A DNA stretch of 64,000 nt, from the NCBI RefSeq assembly GCF_015832195.1, contig NC_052017.1:92034429-92098428 (forward strand), read 5' to 3'. Positions 53,801-63,845 of this stretch are shown here, piece by piece. This DNA comes from Motacilla alba alba (lineage: Eukaryota > Chordata > Aves > Passeriformes > Motacillidae). The notes under the pieces are model-generated. The model saw nothing but the letters and a program-made list of their open reading frames with translations. It was not told the DNA's origin and searched no databases. Both the position numbers and the translations under genes were made by a program. Positions within the stretch are counted from its first letter, which is position 1. Each line of letters begins with the position of its first letter.

Positions 53801-56725
53801 GAGCTCAGCCTGCTTTGGCGTAAAGTTGAGCTCTTTTCTCATAGGAAATAGTTCGACTCTCAGCAAAACTATTTGAAATGCATTCACAGCTGATGTCCAG
53901 TGCAAAAACTGTCAGCAGCAGTAACGCCCCCCCAGGATCTCTGACACACCTTTTAAGCACCTTGCAGGGCTTTTATGGTCCTGTAGACATTGACCCTAAA
54001 GGAGATTTTAGGCTGTACTCAGATCTAAACAACATTAATTCTACATTTTCTTACCATTGTATCAGTATATTCTTCCAGCTTTACCTCAGCAACCATCTTG
54101 TTATGCTGCAAAAAGAGATCTCGCAGGAAATCCTGTAGTAAGAAAAGAGAGAAATTTTACTCTCTAGTGGTAATTCAAGAAATCACAGTAGGAAATTAAA
54201 TTCAAATTCAGCAGGGTTACACAAATCTGGTTTCTCATTCCTGGTTAGTACTGGTGTCTTCAGTTTGACAAAGTTCTATTTCTTTCAGCTGAAACATGGT
54301 GGTTTTTTGAATAAATTAGAAAGTACCTAAATTTCCCCAGAATAGGTACACCAGAGTGAGTCCTAACAGACTCGTGAAATAAGCAAAAGACAACATAAGT
54401 CCTGCAACACTTGCTAATTGATCTCAAATAAAAAATATTTGCCATTCAGTAAAACACTCAAGCTTCCTCTTACATCTTTGCAGGGACACAGGCTGAAGCC
54501 ACACACTGAGACTTCAGCACATGATGTGCAGCCCAGGGATGAACTTTTGTGATTGCTGGATCAAAGTGTTTTGAGTTATGGTTTCTGAACAGGCTCTTGC
54601 CTCAACAGCCTGAGATTTAATGAGAAATCAGTGTTCAGAAAACCTGCAGGTTCAGGAAGATTGTGAAGAAATTCCCTTATTAAAACACAATGGCTTTGGC
54701 TCTGTTTAGCTGGGACAAGCACATGCGCAAAGCCAAGATGAGGCAGTGCTTGTGGGGCTCACTGGATGCCTCAGGTCACCAAGACAACTGGGGTCATGGG
54801 ACAAGGCTAGGGGGAAGCAGGACATGGAGGGCAACAACAAACCATCCTCCCTCCAGCAGGGCCCCTGAGACCATGCCAGAAGGCACAAGTCCTTAAACTC
54901 ACTATTAACGACACAGAAATGCCATTTGTCACTCACACAAAAAGACAGCAAATTGGTAAAGCTGATGGAAGGGCTCTCATTGACATCAGTGAGCTGCAGG
55001 TCAAGCCCAAAGAGATTTGTTAGAATAACTTACTTTGAGTTCACCAGCTGAAATAAATCCACTGCTGTCAGCATCGTAACTGCGCCAGATCTGAATGGGG
55101 ATAGATTGATGTGAGCACATAAATATTGCAGTTACTCATCTGCTCTGTGATAGATTGTAAAGATTCAAAGCAGAACTTCCATAATGAGCAAGTTGTTGCA
55201 GTAGCCAACATTTAATTAATTTTAGATGAAATAAAATAAACTTTTCACACAATAGCTCTTACTCACACTTGGATGCTGTACATGCTACATGCTGCTATCA
55301 CATGTTTAATGCAGGCACACTGTCCATAAAAGGAAGACAATACTAAGAAACTGTTTTGCATTTCTTACCTAATTTGTACATGCAGCTTCTTTAATTGCTC
55401 TGAGTCAAGGCCATATACAACAGGCCATTGATCTGCAGAAGCCCCCAGCTTGTATGTAAAATAAAAGTAACTGCATGAGGTCTTGGAAAAACTGAAATTC
55501 CCTGTTGGGATACTTAGGGGCAGAGATCAGAGGAAGATTGGGTGAAGTTCTATGGTCTTATTGACCCAACTTATGGAGGCTTCCTCTCCATGCCCTAACA
55601 GTCTAATGTTTCAGGATAAAGAGGTGCTTCAAATGTACCTGCTCTCTGTTTTGGTCTAAACTGTAATGCAGGTAAGGAGCTGAAGAGGTGAATTTATGGG
55701 CAGGGACATTTTGTCTGCAGTGGCATGACTGATAGGTGGCTGAAAGTGTTTGTGAAATGTAATGAGTTCTCTGGGTACCCTTGGTCCAGTCTTACATACC
55801 ACACCTCTGTTTTGCTGGTGTAAATAATGTAAAACCTTCTCTACCTGAACGTGTTTTGCTTCCACAATACCCATCTATTTCCCAAGCTGTGTTTTACAGA
55901 GGACAGAAAGGTTGATGCTGAAGAAGCTGGTGGTGTGCAGGAGAGGAGGCAGCGTGGAGATACAGACCCGCATGAATTCCACACTGTTGTCCAAGGGAGT
56001 TTCCCGTCGGAAAAGCAGTAGGAAATTCTCATCATCCGGCAACATCATATTTGCAAGCTGGATGAAAAACATTTGAAAAAATCCCCATGACAAAAAACAA
56101 ACCCACACCATGAAAGCAAAGAAAGGAAAAAACTTGGGTAGCTACTGATCCAGTATGTGAAATACAGGTTTGGCATGGAAATAAACTTGGAAATAAACTC
56201 CAGACCAAATGATCTGGCCAATATAATATTCTGTGACTCTGTGACAAAGAATACTCTTCCAGATCTCCCAAGTCTGCTACAGGTCTTAATCACAGAATGG
56301 TTTGGGTCGGAAGGGACTTTTAAAGGTCATCCAGTCCAACTTCCCTGCAATGGGCAGGCACATCTTCAACTAGATCAGGTTGTTCAGAGCTCCCTCCAAC
56401 CTGACCTTTGATGTTTCCAGGGATGGGGCATGAACCAGCTCCCTGCACAACCCCTTCCAACCCTTCACCACCCTCATTTAAAAAAAAGCCTTCCTTAACC
56501 TACTCTTAATCTACCCCCTTTCAGTTTAAAACCATTACCCCTTTTCCTATTCCTAGAGACCCTATAAAAAGTCTGTTCTAATTCTCCATCCTTCTATAAA
56601 AGAAATCCTGGGCTGGAGTTGGGCAGAGATACCTCCTGGATTTGCAAGCGTCCATCTGTGGTGACATCATAGACAGACATGAATTGCTCCTTCATCCTCT
56701 GAACTTCTTCTTCTGTGATGGTGCT
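41694..56725 (-). CDS. SCGN: Secretagogin, six-EF-hand calcium sensor (5'-partial gene, nine exons)
   Basis: Join of nine minus-strand exons: 56633-56725, 55968-56057, 55034-55090, 54055-54132, 45429-45484, 44292-44337, 44120-44179, 43177-43245 and 41694-41822. They give 225 codons plus a stop. Seen directly: every internal boundary is GT-AG and the reading frame is unbroken. The peptide contains [43 protein letters not shown] and the C-terminus [11 protein letters not shown], all diagnostic of secretagogin. EF-hand loops 2 to 6 are present with acidic residues at positions 1 and 12. Known for the family: a cytosolic Ca2+ sensor of pancreatic islet, neuroendocrine and neuronal cells that binds SNARE and cytoskeletal partners and modulates secretion. 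The mammalian protein has 276 residues, so exactly the first 51 (most of EF-hand 1) are missing here. No start codon is assigned. No stop, frameshift or lost key residue is seen, so the gene looks functional. Confidence 0.96.
43177..43245 (-). CDS. SCGN: SCGN exon, rest of EF-hand 5
   Basis: 23 codons beginning [19 protein letters not shown] and ending ELVK. It completes the EF-hand 5 loop ([12 protein letters not shown]). The acceptor is TTTCAG and the donor GTATCT. A CR1 remnant ends about 100 bases upstream of the acceptor. Confidence 0.96.
43351..43600 (-). mobile_element. CR1 LINE 3' fragment in an SCGN intron
   Basis: The plus strand reads the complement of a CR1 3' end: ATGGTTTGGGTTGAAGGGAC, then ATCATCCAATTCCAACC, CCAGGTTGCTCAAAGCCCC and a TTTCTTCCCTATATCTAAT block. 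It is in the same orientation as SCGN. The distal edge is approximate. Confidence 0.93.
44120..44179 (-). CDS. SCGN: SCGN exon, entering helix of EF-hand 5
   Basis: 20 codons: [20 protein letters not shown]. It ends two residues into the EF-hand 5 calcium loop (Asp-Val), so this loop is assembled across an intron. The acceptor is ATGCAG and the donor GTGAGT. One Lys-to-Arg and one Tyr-to-His difference from the mammalian form are seen. Confidence 0.95.
44292..44337 (-). CDS. SCGN: SCGN exon, EF-hand 4/5 linker
   Basis: 46 bases. The first base completes the split Arg codon, and 15 codons [15 protein letters not shown] follow, identical to the mammalian sequence as I remember it. The acceptor CAG follows a CT-rich tract and the donor is GTAAGT. 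It is separated from the next exon by an intron of only 112 bases. Confidence 0.96.
45429..45484 (-). CDS. SCGN: SCGN exon, EF-hand 4 loop
   Basis: 56 bases, 18 complete codons plus two bases of a split Arg codon. The peptide is [18 protein letters not shown] and the loop [12 protein letters not shown] is canonical, with Asp at position 12 as in mammals. The donor GTAGGA splits the codon after its second base. This is the only intron of the nine-exon set that is not phase 0. Confidence 0.96.
45485..54054 (-). other. SCGN: Large SCGN intron (8.6 kb)
   Basis: Intron between the exons encoding EYTDTM and MKIFDKNK. It holds no recognisable repeat family member and no recognisable exon. A 147-codon plus-strand open frame at 49766-50209 has no domain I recognise and is most likely chance. 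Confidence 0.8.
54055..54132 (-). CDS. SCGN: SCGN exon, helix linker before EF-hand 4
   Basis: 26 codons starting [12 protein letters not shown] and ending LEEYTDTM. It is the same length as the mammalian segment and keeps FLRDLFL and KLEEYT. The acceptor is TTACTACAG and the donor GTAAGA. It is followed downstream by the largest intron of the gene in this window (8570 bases). Confidence 0.95.
55034..55090 (-). CDS. SCGN: SCGN exon, EF-hand 3 loop
   Basis: 19 codons: [19 protein letters not shown]. It holds the complete canonical EF-hand loop [12 protein letters not shown], with Asp 1, Asp 3, Ser 5, Gly 6, Ser 9 and Glu 12. The acceptor is CAG before the Ile codon and the donor is a strong GTAAGT. 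Only one or two conservative differences from the mammalian exon are seen. Confidence 0.96.
55968..56057 (-). CDS. SCGN: SCGN exon, linker between EF-hands 2 and 3
   Basis: 30 codons, phase 0 at both ends. The peptide runs [16 protein letters not shown] and on to [14 protein letters not shown]. The [10 protein letters not shown] core is a secretagogin signature and matches the mammalian protein closely. The acceptor follows a T-rich tract, and the donor is GTCTGT at the end of the Met-Arg codons, weaker than the other donors of this gene. Confidence 0.95.
56288..56602 (-). mobile_element. CR1 LINE 3' fragment filling an SCGN intron
   Basis: Complement of a CR1 3' end, with AATCACAGAATGGTTTGGGT, AAAGGTCATCCAGTCCAAC and a ccttaacctactcttaatct block. 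It lies in the 575-base intron between the EF-hand 2 exon and the next exon, in gene orientation. It fills more than half the intron and reaches to about 30 bases from the splice donor. Confidence 0.94.
56633..56725 (-). CDS. SCGN: SCGN exon, EF-hand 2 (mammalian exon 3 equivalent)
   Basis: 31 codons, phase 0 at both ends, from an AG acceptor at 56726-56727 to a GT donor at 56631-56632. The peptide starts [16 protein letters not shown] and ends with the EF-hand 2 loop [12 protein letters not shown], whose twelfth residue (Glu) is the last codon of the exon. It aligns without gaps to mammalian residues 52-82. The N-terminal half is less conserved than the rest of the protein, which is usual for secretagogin. 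The exons before it were not found. Confidence 0.92.
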
Positions 56726-59700
56726 CTGCCATGGGAAAAACAACAAGTGCATGAAAATTGCTGAAGGCACCAGAAGACCCTCCTGGAAGAAATCTCTCCT
56801 CACTCACAAATAATCACCAGGATCAGTGCATTCTTACAGCAGGGGGTAATGCCTTTAAAAACCCACAGACACACCATTGCAGATGAATTTTTGGAAACAA
56901 GTCCTATGTGTATCCTTGCAGCTACTAAGCTTTCAGTTGGAAGATCAGTGTTTGGAAACCCCAAAATGTTTCAGTGACACCTGCTTCTTTACCCAACTGT
57001 TCCCATTATATCACCCGGCTTTGGTTTTGCTCAAGTGTGTGTTACAGCAGTTTCCATCCTGCTTGTTTTCAGCTTGTGCTTTTCAGAAAGATATCCTTGT
57101 CCTTGAATGCCATCTCTGTAGTTCATTAGATCATCAGCCTTGAAAGGTGTCAGTGGAGCTAGATTGTTGCTTATTATTGCCTGTCAGCTGATTTAAGCCC
57201 TGGCACCAAGACCTGTCAGTGTTTCTGGGTTAATAGCACAGAATTTCAAGCAATTGACATTCTCTTTGTATCTGCTCAACCCCGTAATCGATTTATACAT
57301 AGCGAGGAGTTCTCCAGACTCATCAGGTTATGTGTTTTGCCAGGCATTGCTGTGACAGGTGTAATACAATGCTTAGGTTCATCAGGCATGGTTTCTTTAG
57401 CAGAAACCATGAAGGTACCCACTCTGACTGGACTACACAAAATACTACTTCCTCACCACATAAAAAGGCTTCTGGTCATATGAGCTTAGTGGCTGGGCTG
57501 GGAAGCTCACCTAGTTAATCTTTCCCAAGCAGTTAAGTCCCATGTCACCCTCAGCACGCACATTGAGCAGGTCCTGGCTTCTCTCCCAATTGTATGGGAG
57601 TTGGCCCTCTCTGGGAGGGGAGGGAAGGAAGGGAGAAGGATAACCCACACTGGATTGTGGCATACCTTTGTAGAAATTTTTACAAGACAATAAATTGCTT
57701 TCTTCCCAATCCCTGAATAAAAGTCCTACAAAGCTTTTATCATCTCTACAACCAGGTGGATGTGAGACTGCAGCTATTCCTTCCTGGGTCTTCTAACCCA
57801 GTTTTTCATTTTTTCCAGCTGCTATTGAAGCTCCATTATGTTGTACACTCCCCTTTTTATCACTGGGACACAAGACCATGACTGACTTTCCCAAATTTAC
57901 CCAGTACACAGCTCCAAGCAGTGCAGCCCTTGGTTGCATCCTTGCTGTGTAACACCAAGAGTGGCAGCTCCCAGTCTGGGGATGAAACACCAAACAGTGA
58001 TCCCAACGGGATGCACCCAAGGTGGCAGGCCGCAGGAGGAGTGGCTGAGGAGGTCCCAGGGCATGGCTGCAGAATCCTCCTTTCCCATGGTGGTGTCCAG
58101 AAAGTCCTGTAGGCTTGGGTGTTGAAGGCACAGCTCATCACTGAACACACACTTTGGTCTTCTTTCCCCTTGGCATTGTAACTCAGCCCCATGCTATTTA
58201 AATTGCCTTCTGACAGCACCACTACACTTTGAGACACCTCCCAGGAGGTCGGTGAGCCTATCAGTTGCCAACTTCAATAGCCTTGCAAAGTTCTCTGAAA
58301 TGATCCTCCCTCAAGCCCAGTAGGATGAGTTATTTCCAAAATGATAATCACATTTTGGAATCACAGCTGATATTTGAAACGTGTACTGTGCATTTCAAAC
58401 TAGTCATTCATTAAAATGCTTATTGCTCAACTTGGTGTCAGCTATCAACCACCCCTTCACTGAGCTATCTGTGGCAAAGACACTGTTACCTGCATAAAAA
58501 TAGGACAGCCTCCTTCTTTTTATATTCTGATTTAAACTGTGGGATACATCAAGTAAATGTCTGGAATATTTACAATATTTACACAGCTCTGGAAGCTTTT
58601 AGTCTAAGGGGTTACATTACAGTGGATTTTTCAATCTGGACAATCTTTCTCTCGTCATAAACTTTCTACTTATGAAACACAACTGGTAACGGTTCTACCA
58701 AAATCCAGCCTGTACTCACAAAGAATAAAATAATAAAGCACAAACTGGCTTTCTCAAGATGCATGTTAAAGACAAAATCGTTCCGATATTAAAAATGTTT
58801 ACACTAAGAACAATACACCTTGTGTTATGACCATTAGGTTTCAAAGGGGACCTTTCTCTTTACTAAAAAAAAAAAAAAAATCCCATAAGACTGAAAAAAC
58901 CCCAACAGATCAAATAAGATATTCCAAGCAGAAACTAAGGTTGGGAGACCAGGTTTTCAAGACTCACCTACTGGTGGTGCAAACAAGTAGCTTGTTCTAT
59001 TTTTCTTTCTACTTCAAAAACATTTAAAATGCTGGAAAAACTCCATAATGTACCTGATCTGTTCCCCTTGTCCAAGCAAGGACATTGATCTAAAGACTCA
59101 CCTCACCCCACCAGCAAGGAGGCTGGGGCTGCACAAGAAGTTGGAAGGGGACACAGCCAGGACAGCTGACCCCAACCGACCCAAAAGATATACCATACTA
59201 TATGGTGTTGTGGTCAGCATATAAAGCTCGGGGAAGAAGGAAGATAAAAAGATGTTTGGAGTGTGGTGTTTGTATTCTGAAGTCAGCATGATGGAACTTT
59301 TCCAGACATGGCTGTACAGCTGTCTGCCCATGGGAATTGGTGAACGAATTCTCCATTTTGCCTTGGCTTGTGCCCCTGCTTTACCTATTAAAACGTCTTT
59401 ATCTCAAAGCATAAGTTTTCTCACTTTACTTTTCTGATTATCTCTCCCATTTAACTGGGGAGTGAGTGAGCAAGGGAGGCTGCCTGCTGCTTTAAATCAT
59501 GATGTAACAAAAAGCAGCATACAAAAATGTACCTCTTGTCTAAGATGGAACAGGAAGAAATGGCTTTGCAGCAAGTAAAAGGCTGTAGCTGAGCACATCT
59601 TTATCAGATAATGTTGTCTTAATTATGTTGCCTGCCTCAAGCAACAGATCCTTAACCAGTTTCAAAGGTTTGCAAAGCCTTCCCTTTTTGTGAGGGTTTA

Positions 59701-61467
59701 AGTGAATGCTGTTGCATCCTTTCCAGTCACTCTGTACAGAGAAGCCTTTCTCATAGTTCCTTGTTTCCCTGATGCATGTACCTCCCTGAGTTTGTGCATG
59801 ATGTGTGGTTTCCAAGGGCGGCTGCATGTTCTCACTGCAGCCAGGAAAGAAATCTCTACTACTCGCCATGAGAAGATCCTTTTTATTCTCATAAAAAAAA
59901 CACAGTTTAAAATATTGCCGTGACTTTGTTCACATATTTTTCCGGGTTAACAAGTAAATTTCTTACTACAGATGTTCTTCCACAGAGTTTAACAGAGAAA
60001 AGCTTCTGTGCTTCAAGTTGCCATAACAAATGAATTTTCTGCTTTCTCCTTTCCATGTCTAGTCTCCATCCTCTCTTTTGTGAAAACCCCTTACAAGTAT
60101 TTGTAGCATCACAAAGGTAATCTGATTTTTAATAGTGTTTGTAATCACAGAAAGGGCATGATCACATATTTTCAAAATTTCTACAGCATTTTATTTCTTT
60201 GTCATGGTTGGTTATAATTGTTTTGGAAACCTGGCTGTAATCTGTCTTCTTTATTAATCCATTCTTTTTATTTTGTTGCCCTCTTTGCCTCATGCTGACT
60301 AATTAAATTTTTGTTCCTTAAGGGATTCATGTTCTTGGCAGAATTTTGCCTTGATGAAAACACAACTATGAGTCACTTGGTTTGGAGGGCAAAAAGCAAA
60401 TGTATGGAGCACTGCGGAGCCTTTCCTACTCGATGAAATGGGATGTTTCATTTAATTCCTGCTGGTCAAGAAAATCCTGTAATAAACTGATATATTTTTT
60501 CCTTCCTGACATGATTTTAGAAGCAAGCTGCTATATTGATTAGGGTATAAAAAAAGATGAAACTACACTTAAGTGACTATTATACCCTATTCCTTGAAAA
60601 AAACCTGGAGAATTTTCTGAAAATGCTGGCTTGAACATGGGTCTTCTAGTGTTTCAACCAAGGGTCCCAGAGATACAGAGTTCCTACAAGATCTATGAAA
60701 ATAAATTGTGTCTGCCAAGAAGGAGAGTTGGAAAAAAAAATCAACAACTATTATCATGCCAAAAGCTACCCAGTACAGATATGAGGCCAGCAAGGAGCAG
60801 ATGAGAGACATCAGTAATGTACACTTTGACTTTAGAAGAAGAACCTTTCATTTTTGGGCCAAACATTTCTTCATTGTAAAAACTAATCTCATGAATGACT
60901 TTGTTGCCCCCATGCAGTTGTAGGTTGGATTGCCTGCATAATTGTGGGTTTTCACCCTACATCTCCAGAGCCAGTTTCTCCTTTGGGCCAATCTTTCTCA
61001 CTTAACTTCAGTGCTATCACTTGAGAATTTAGCCCTGTACTTTGGTTAGGATTTACTGTACTCCTGCATGCCACAATAGATGAGCACTTACCCTGTCATC
61101 CCGCATTGTGTTTTTCATTTCTTTTCTAACTCTCATCAGCACAAATGTGGGAAAGCTTTTTCTCCCATAGTAGACACCAGCATCCAACAAAGGCTACTGC
61201 AGTCTTCCCTGTGCCATCATGGCTTTGTGATTAGGTTTTGGACAGGTTCTCTGTTCTGTCCTCTCTGCTAGGCTGAAAGTTGTTTGATGCACATTTGGGT
61301 GATGAAAATATATTGTGTCGTTTTTACCATGGGTATGTTGAGGTAGCATTAAGAAATACCTGGAGGCACTTCCATGTCTTAATGTGGAGGAACAGGATTA
61401 GGAGCTGGCCAGGGTAAGCAAGGCTGATTGAAAGCCACACCTAAAGAAAGAACTATACTTGGCGATA
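56726..61467. other. SCGN upstream intron or flank, no exon recognised
   Basis: The two exons encoding residues 1-51 should lie on the minus strand somewhere above 56725. I searched by eye for the EF-hand 1 sequence with splice sites and found no convincing match. A16 at 58865-58880 is the only simple repeat of note. Confidence 0.55.
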
Positions 61468-61468
61468 A

Positions 61469-61665
61469 TCAGAATGATAGAATGGTTTGGTTTGAAAGGA
61501 ACCTCAAAGATCATCCAGTTCCAAGATCCTCCCGTACACCAGGTTGCTCAAAGTTCCATCCAACCTGAACACTTCCAGGGATGAGGCATCCACAGCTTCT
61601 TTGGGCAACCTGTTCCAGGGCCTCTCCATCCTGACAGGAAAGAATTCCGTCCTAATATTTAAAGA
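61469..61665 (-). mobile_element. CR1 LINE 3' fragment
   Basis: Complement of a CR1 3' end: AGAATGATAGAATGGTTTGG, AAAGATCATCCAGTTCCAAG, CACCAGGTTGCTCAAAG, CCACAGCTTCTTTGGGCAAC and CTGTTCCAGGGCCTC. Minus orientation. Confidence 0.94.
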
Positions 61666-62807
61666 GCCAGGATTACCTGGGGGTTAGAATTCTGAAATAT
61701 TTCAATGTGGATGCAAGCTGATTGCTTTCTGCTAGGGATCTTCTTGCTGTTCACCTGCTGGTCACCATTGACCTTAGGTCTCTTGGGGTGGTAAAGCACA
61801 GGGGAAGTCTGCCTTGGATGGCTTTAAGGCTGGCTGATATTTTGGCCATTAAACTTTGTTTGACTAGCTGTTGCATTCCCGGCCATGCTAAATTATACAC
61901 ATTATTTAGACAGACAATGCAGTGTGCAAGGCAAGGATGAAGTGCAAGAGTAGCTGGGGGGTGTTTCTATTCTTTGGAAGTAAAAAGCAATGACAAATCC
62001 TTAATGGCTGCTCAGAGTGAGCTCCAGATTATTAACTTCAGTCCCTTCCAGTCATAACTATCCATGTGGTTTTCAGGCAGGAGAGATTTAAACAAGACTA
62101 ATACCTGTCTTGTCTGATCAAATTTATACTTCAACAATTGTTGTGGTCTTCTACACACTCACAGTTAGGTGAAGGCAACCATCCTTTATCTGAAAGTTTT
62201 CTATCTAATTTGAGTATAATTTAGGCAAAGTGAAATACATTTCTGAGAAAGCCCAATGGCAAAGTGCATTTCTCTCCATATCCACCCAGACATCATTGGT
62301 TTTATGGAAACTTTCAGTAATACAACCCCAAAATTTATAGTCATTCCTCTATAAAACTCTTCTATAATTGTTATGAGAATATACATAGAACTTCATTAAA
62401 ACCACAGTAAAGAGGAAGCAAGGAAGATCTTGATATAGAAAGAAAGAAGTACAGGAATACAAGACAGAAATGCGGGAGCTATAGTTCCTGTTCTAACAAA
62501 ATTACTTATTTGACACTGAAAGAAACTGTCCTTTCCAGTATAAAAACTTTTAGAAAATATATGGATAGAGTTGCCATAATGTAGAAGAAAGAGCTTTATG
62601 AAAGAGCAGAAGAAAGCTCGGGTAGCTCACGGCAGGCATGCAGTAGCAGCTTGCAAGCTGGAGGCTCAAACGGTTAGAGAGAAGTCACAGCAGTGATAAG
62701 AGAAACAGGTGGATAATGTCAGCAGCTAGAAGATGGAATGCTAGCATGAGGATGAATTACACACACCTGGAAACTGAAGGGATTTTCTCAGGACTGGGAT
62801 AGGGTAG

Positions 62808-62930
62808 AACAGGATAGGATATTCCAGTTGGAAGGGACCTACAAACAAACATCTAGTCCAATTGTCTGACCACTTTGGGGCTGGACAAAAGTTAAAGTGT
62901 GTTGTGAAGTGCGTTGTCCAAATGCCTCCA
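62808..62930 (-). mobile_element. CR1 LINE 3' fragment, different subtype
   Basis: Complement of a CR1 3' end with repeated GGATAGGATATTCC-type terminal units, then AGTTGGAAGGGACCTACAAA and CATCTAGTCCAATTGTCTGA, ending near TTGTCCAAATGCCTCC. The body after the first 50 bases differs from the other CR1 copies here, so it belongs to another subfamily. Confidence 0.9.
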
Positions 62931-63357
62931 GCAATCACACACTGCTGGAGGAGAAGGGACAGGAAGCAGCATCTGGGATTTGGTTGGTTTACTACAAGTC
63001 TACCTTAGTTGCAAAGTTTTTCCTTTCCCCCTACAATTGTTGATGCTTCAATAAAAGACAATAAATTGGCCTCCTTCACTGGATGCTATTTCAAGTTTTT
63101 TTCCTCTCTCAGAGTTGTCAGGAAGAGCTGTGTCTCTCAGCTTTCCGACAGGCTCATTTTTGCATTGTTTTCCCAGCTGCTCCCATCCCCTGGCATTTAG
63201 TGTCAGCTGGGGATGCTGCAGAGTAACTAGAAAGAAAAACAGAGCTGAAGTACCACAGTGGTCATTAAGAAAAATAACAGCTTAGAGAATGCAGGCTGAA
63301 AAAATATAATTATGAAGCCATTCTCTATTCAAGCAGAGACAACTTCTAGTGCTGATA

Positions 63358-63557
63358 ACATTATTTATCACTTGTGTAGCACTTCAGACATAGTCACTAA
63401 TTAATCCTTGTGACACATCTGTAAGTTGTGCCAGTGTATTGCTTTCTCCTTCTTTTACTGTGCAAGGAAACTAAGGCATTAAGAACTCAAAGGAGTAAAG
63501 GTCAAGATGAGTGGTACAGCAGAGAGATGCTCAGTCCCAGCTCACTGCTTTTATCAC
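63358..63557 (+). mobile_element. Probable MIR-type ancient SINE
   Basis: The order of blocks follows a MIR element: CTAATTAATCCTTGTGACA, a T-rich middle, AAGGAAACTAAGGCATTAAG, then GGTCAAGATGAGTGGTACAG and a GCTCAGTCCCAG end. These match the MIR core and tRNA-like 3' half by memory at low identity, as expected for an insertion older than the bird-mammal split. Confidence 0.6.
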
Positions 63558-63845
63558 AAAGGACACTTTCTGTAGGGTGGTAAAACCAATGCAGAGGGGA
63601 TCCTTTACCCCTCCTGCCATAATCACAAGCCTGTACAATACAAATCATATGAAAAAGAGAAAAATGGCTCAATGTTGTTAGACAAACTCATTGTACAAAG
63701 GTAGTTAAGACCTTTGTTTAACTTGGTGCTCAAGTGACCCCCATACCCAGGGGAGTGGGCAGAGGACTGCTCTCAGCCTTTCAGGACAAAGCTCCCCTTA
63801 GGTTTTCTGCCACAAAGACAGCCTGCTCTGCCAGCAGGCTGCTGT

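Noticed and set aside
56215..56245. ATTCTGTGACTCTGTG as a further CR1 3' end next to the intronic CR1
   Set aside because: Only the terminal repeat-like part is present and no CR1 body flanks it.
57070..57115. Minus-strand peptide QGYLSEKHKL as a candidate for SCGN EF-hand 1
   Set aside because: Resembles the GYIEEKEL segment only over a few residues, lacks the rest of the EF-hand and has no proper donor at the expected distance and phase.
59780..59815. Minus-strand KPHIMHKLRE followed by GTACAT as the end of SCGN exon 2
   Set aside because: A short chance similarity to the LHMLMKL segment; the preceding residues do not match.
61090..61195. Minus-strand open segment ending KNTMRDDR with a good GTAAGT donor
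   Set aside because: The donor is good but the peptide matches neither SCGN nor any family I recognise, and the possible acceptor is followed by an in-frame TAG boundary.
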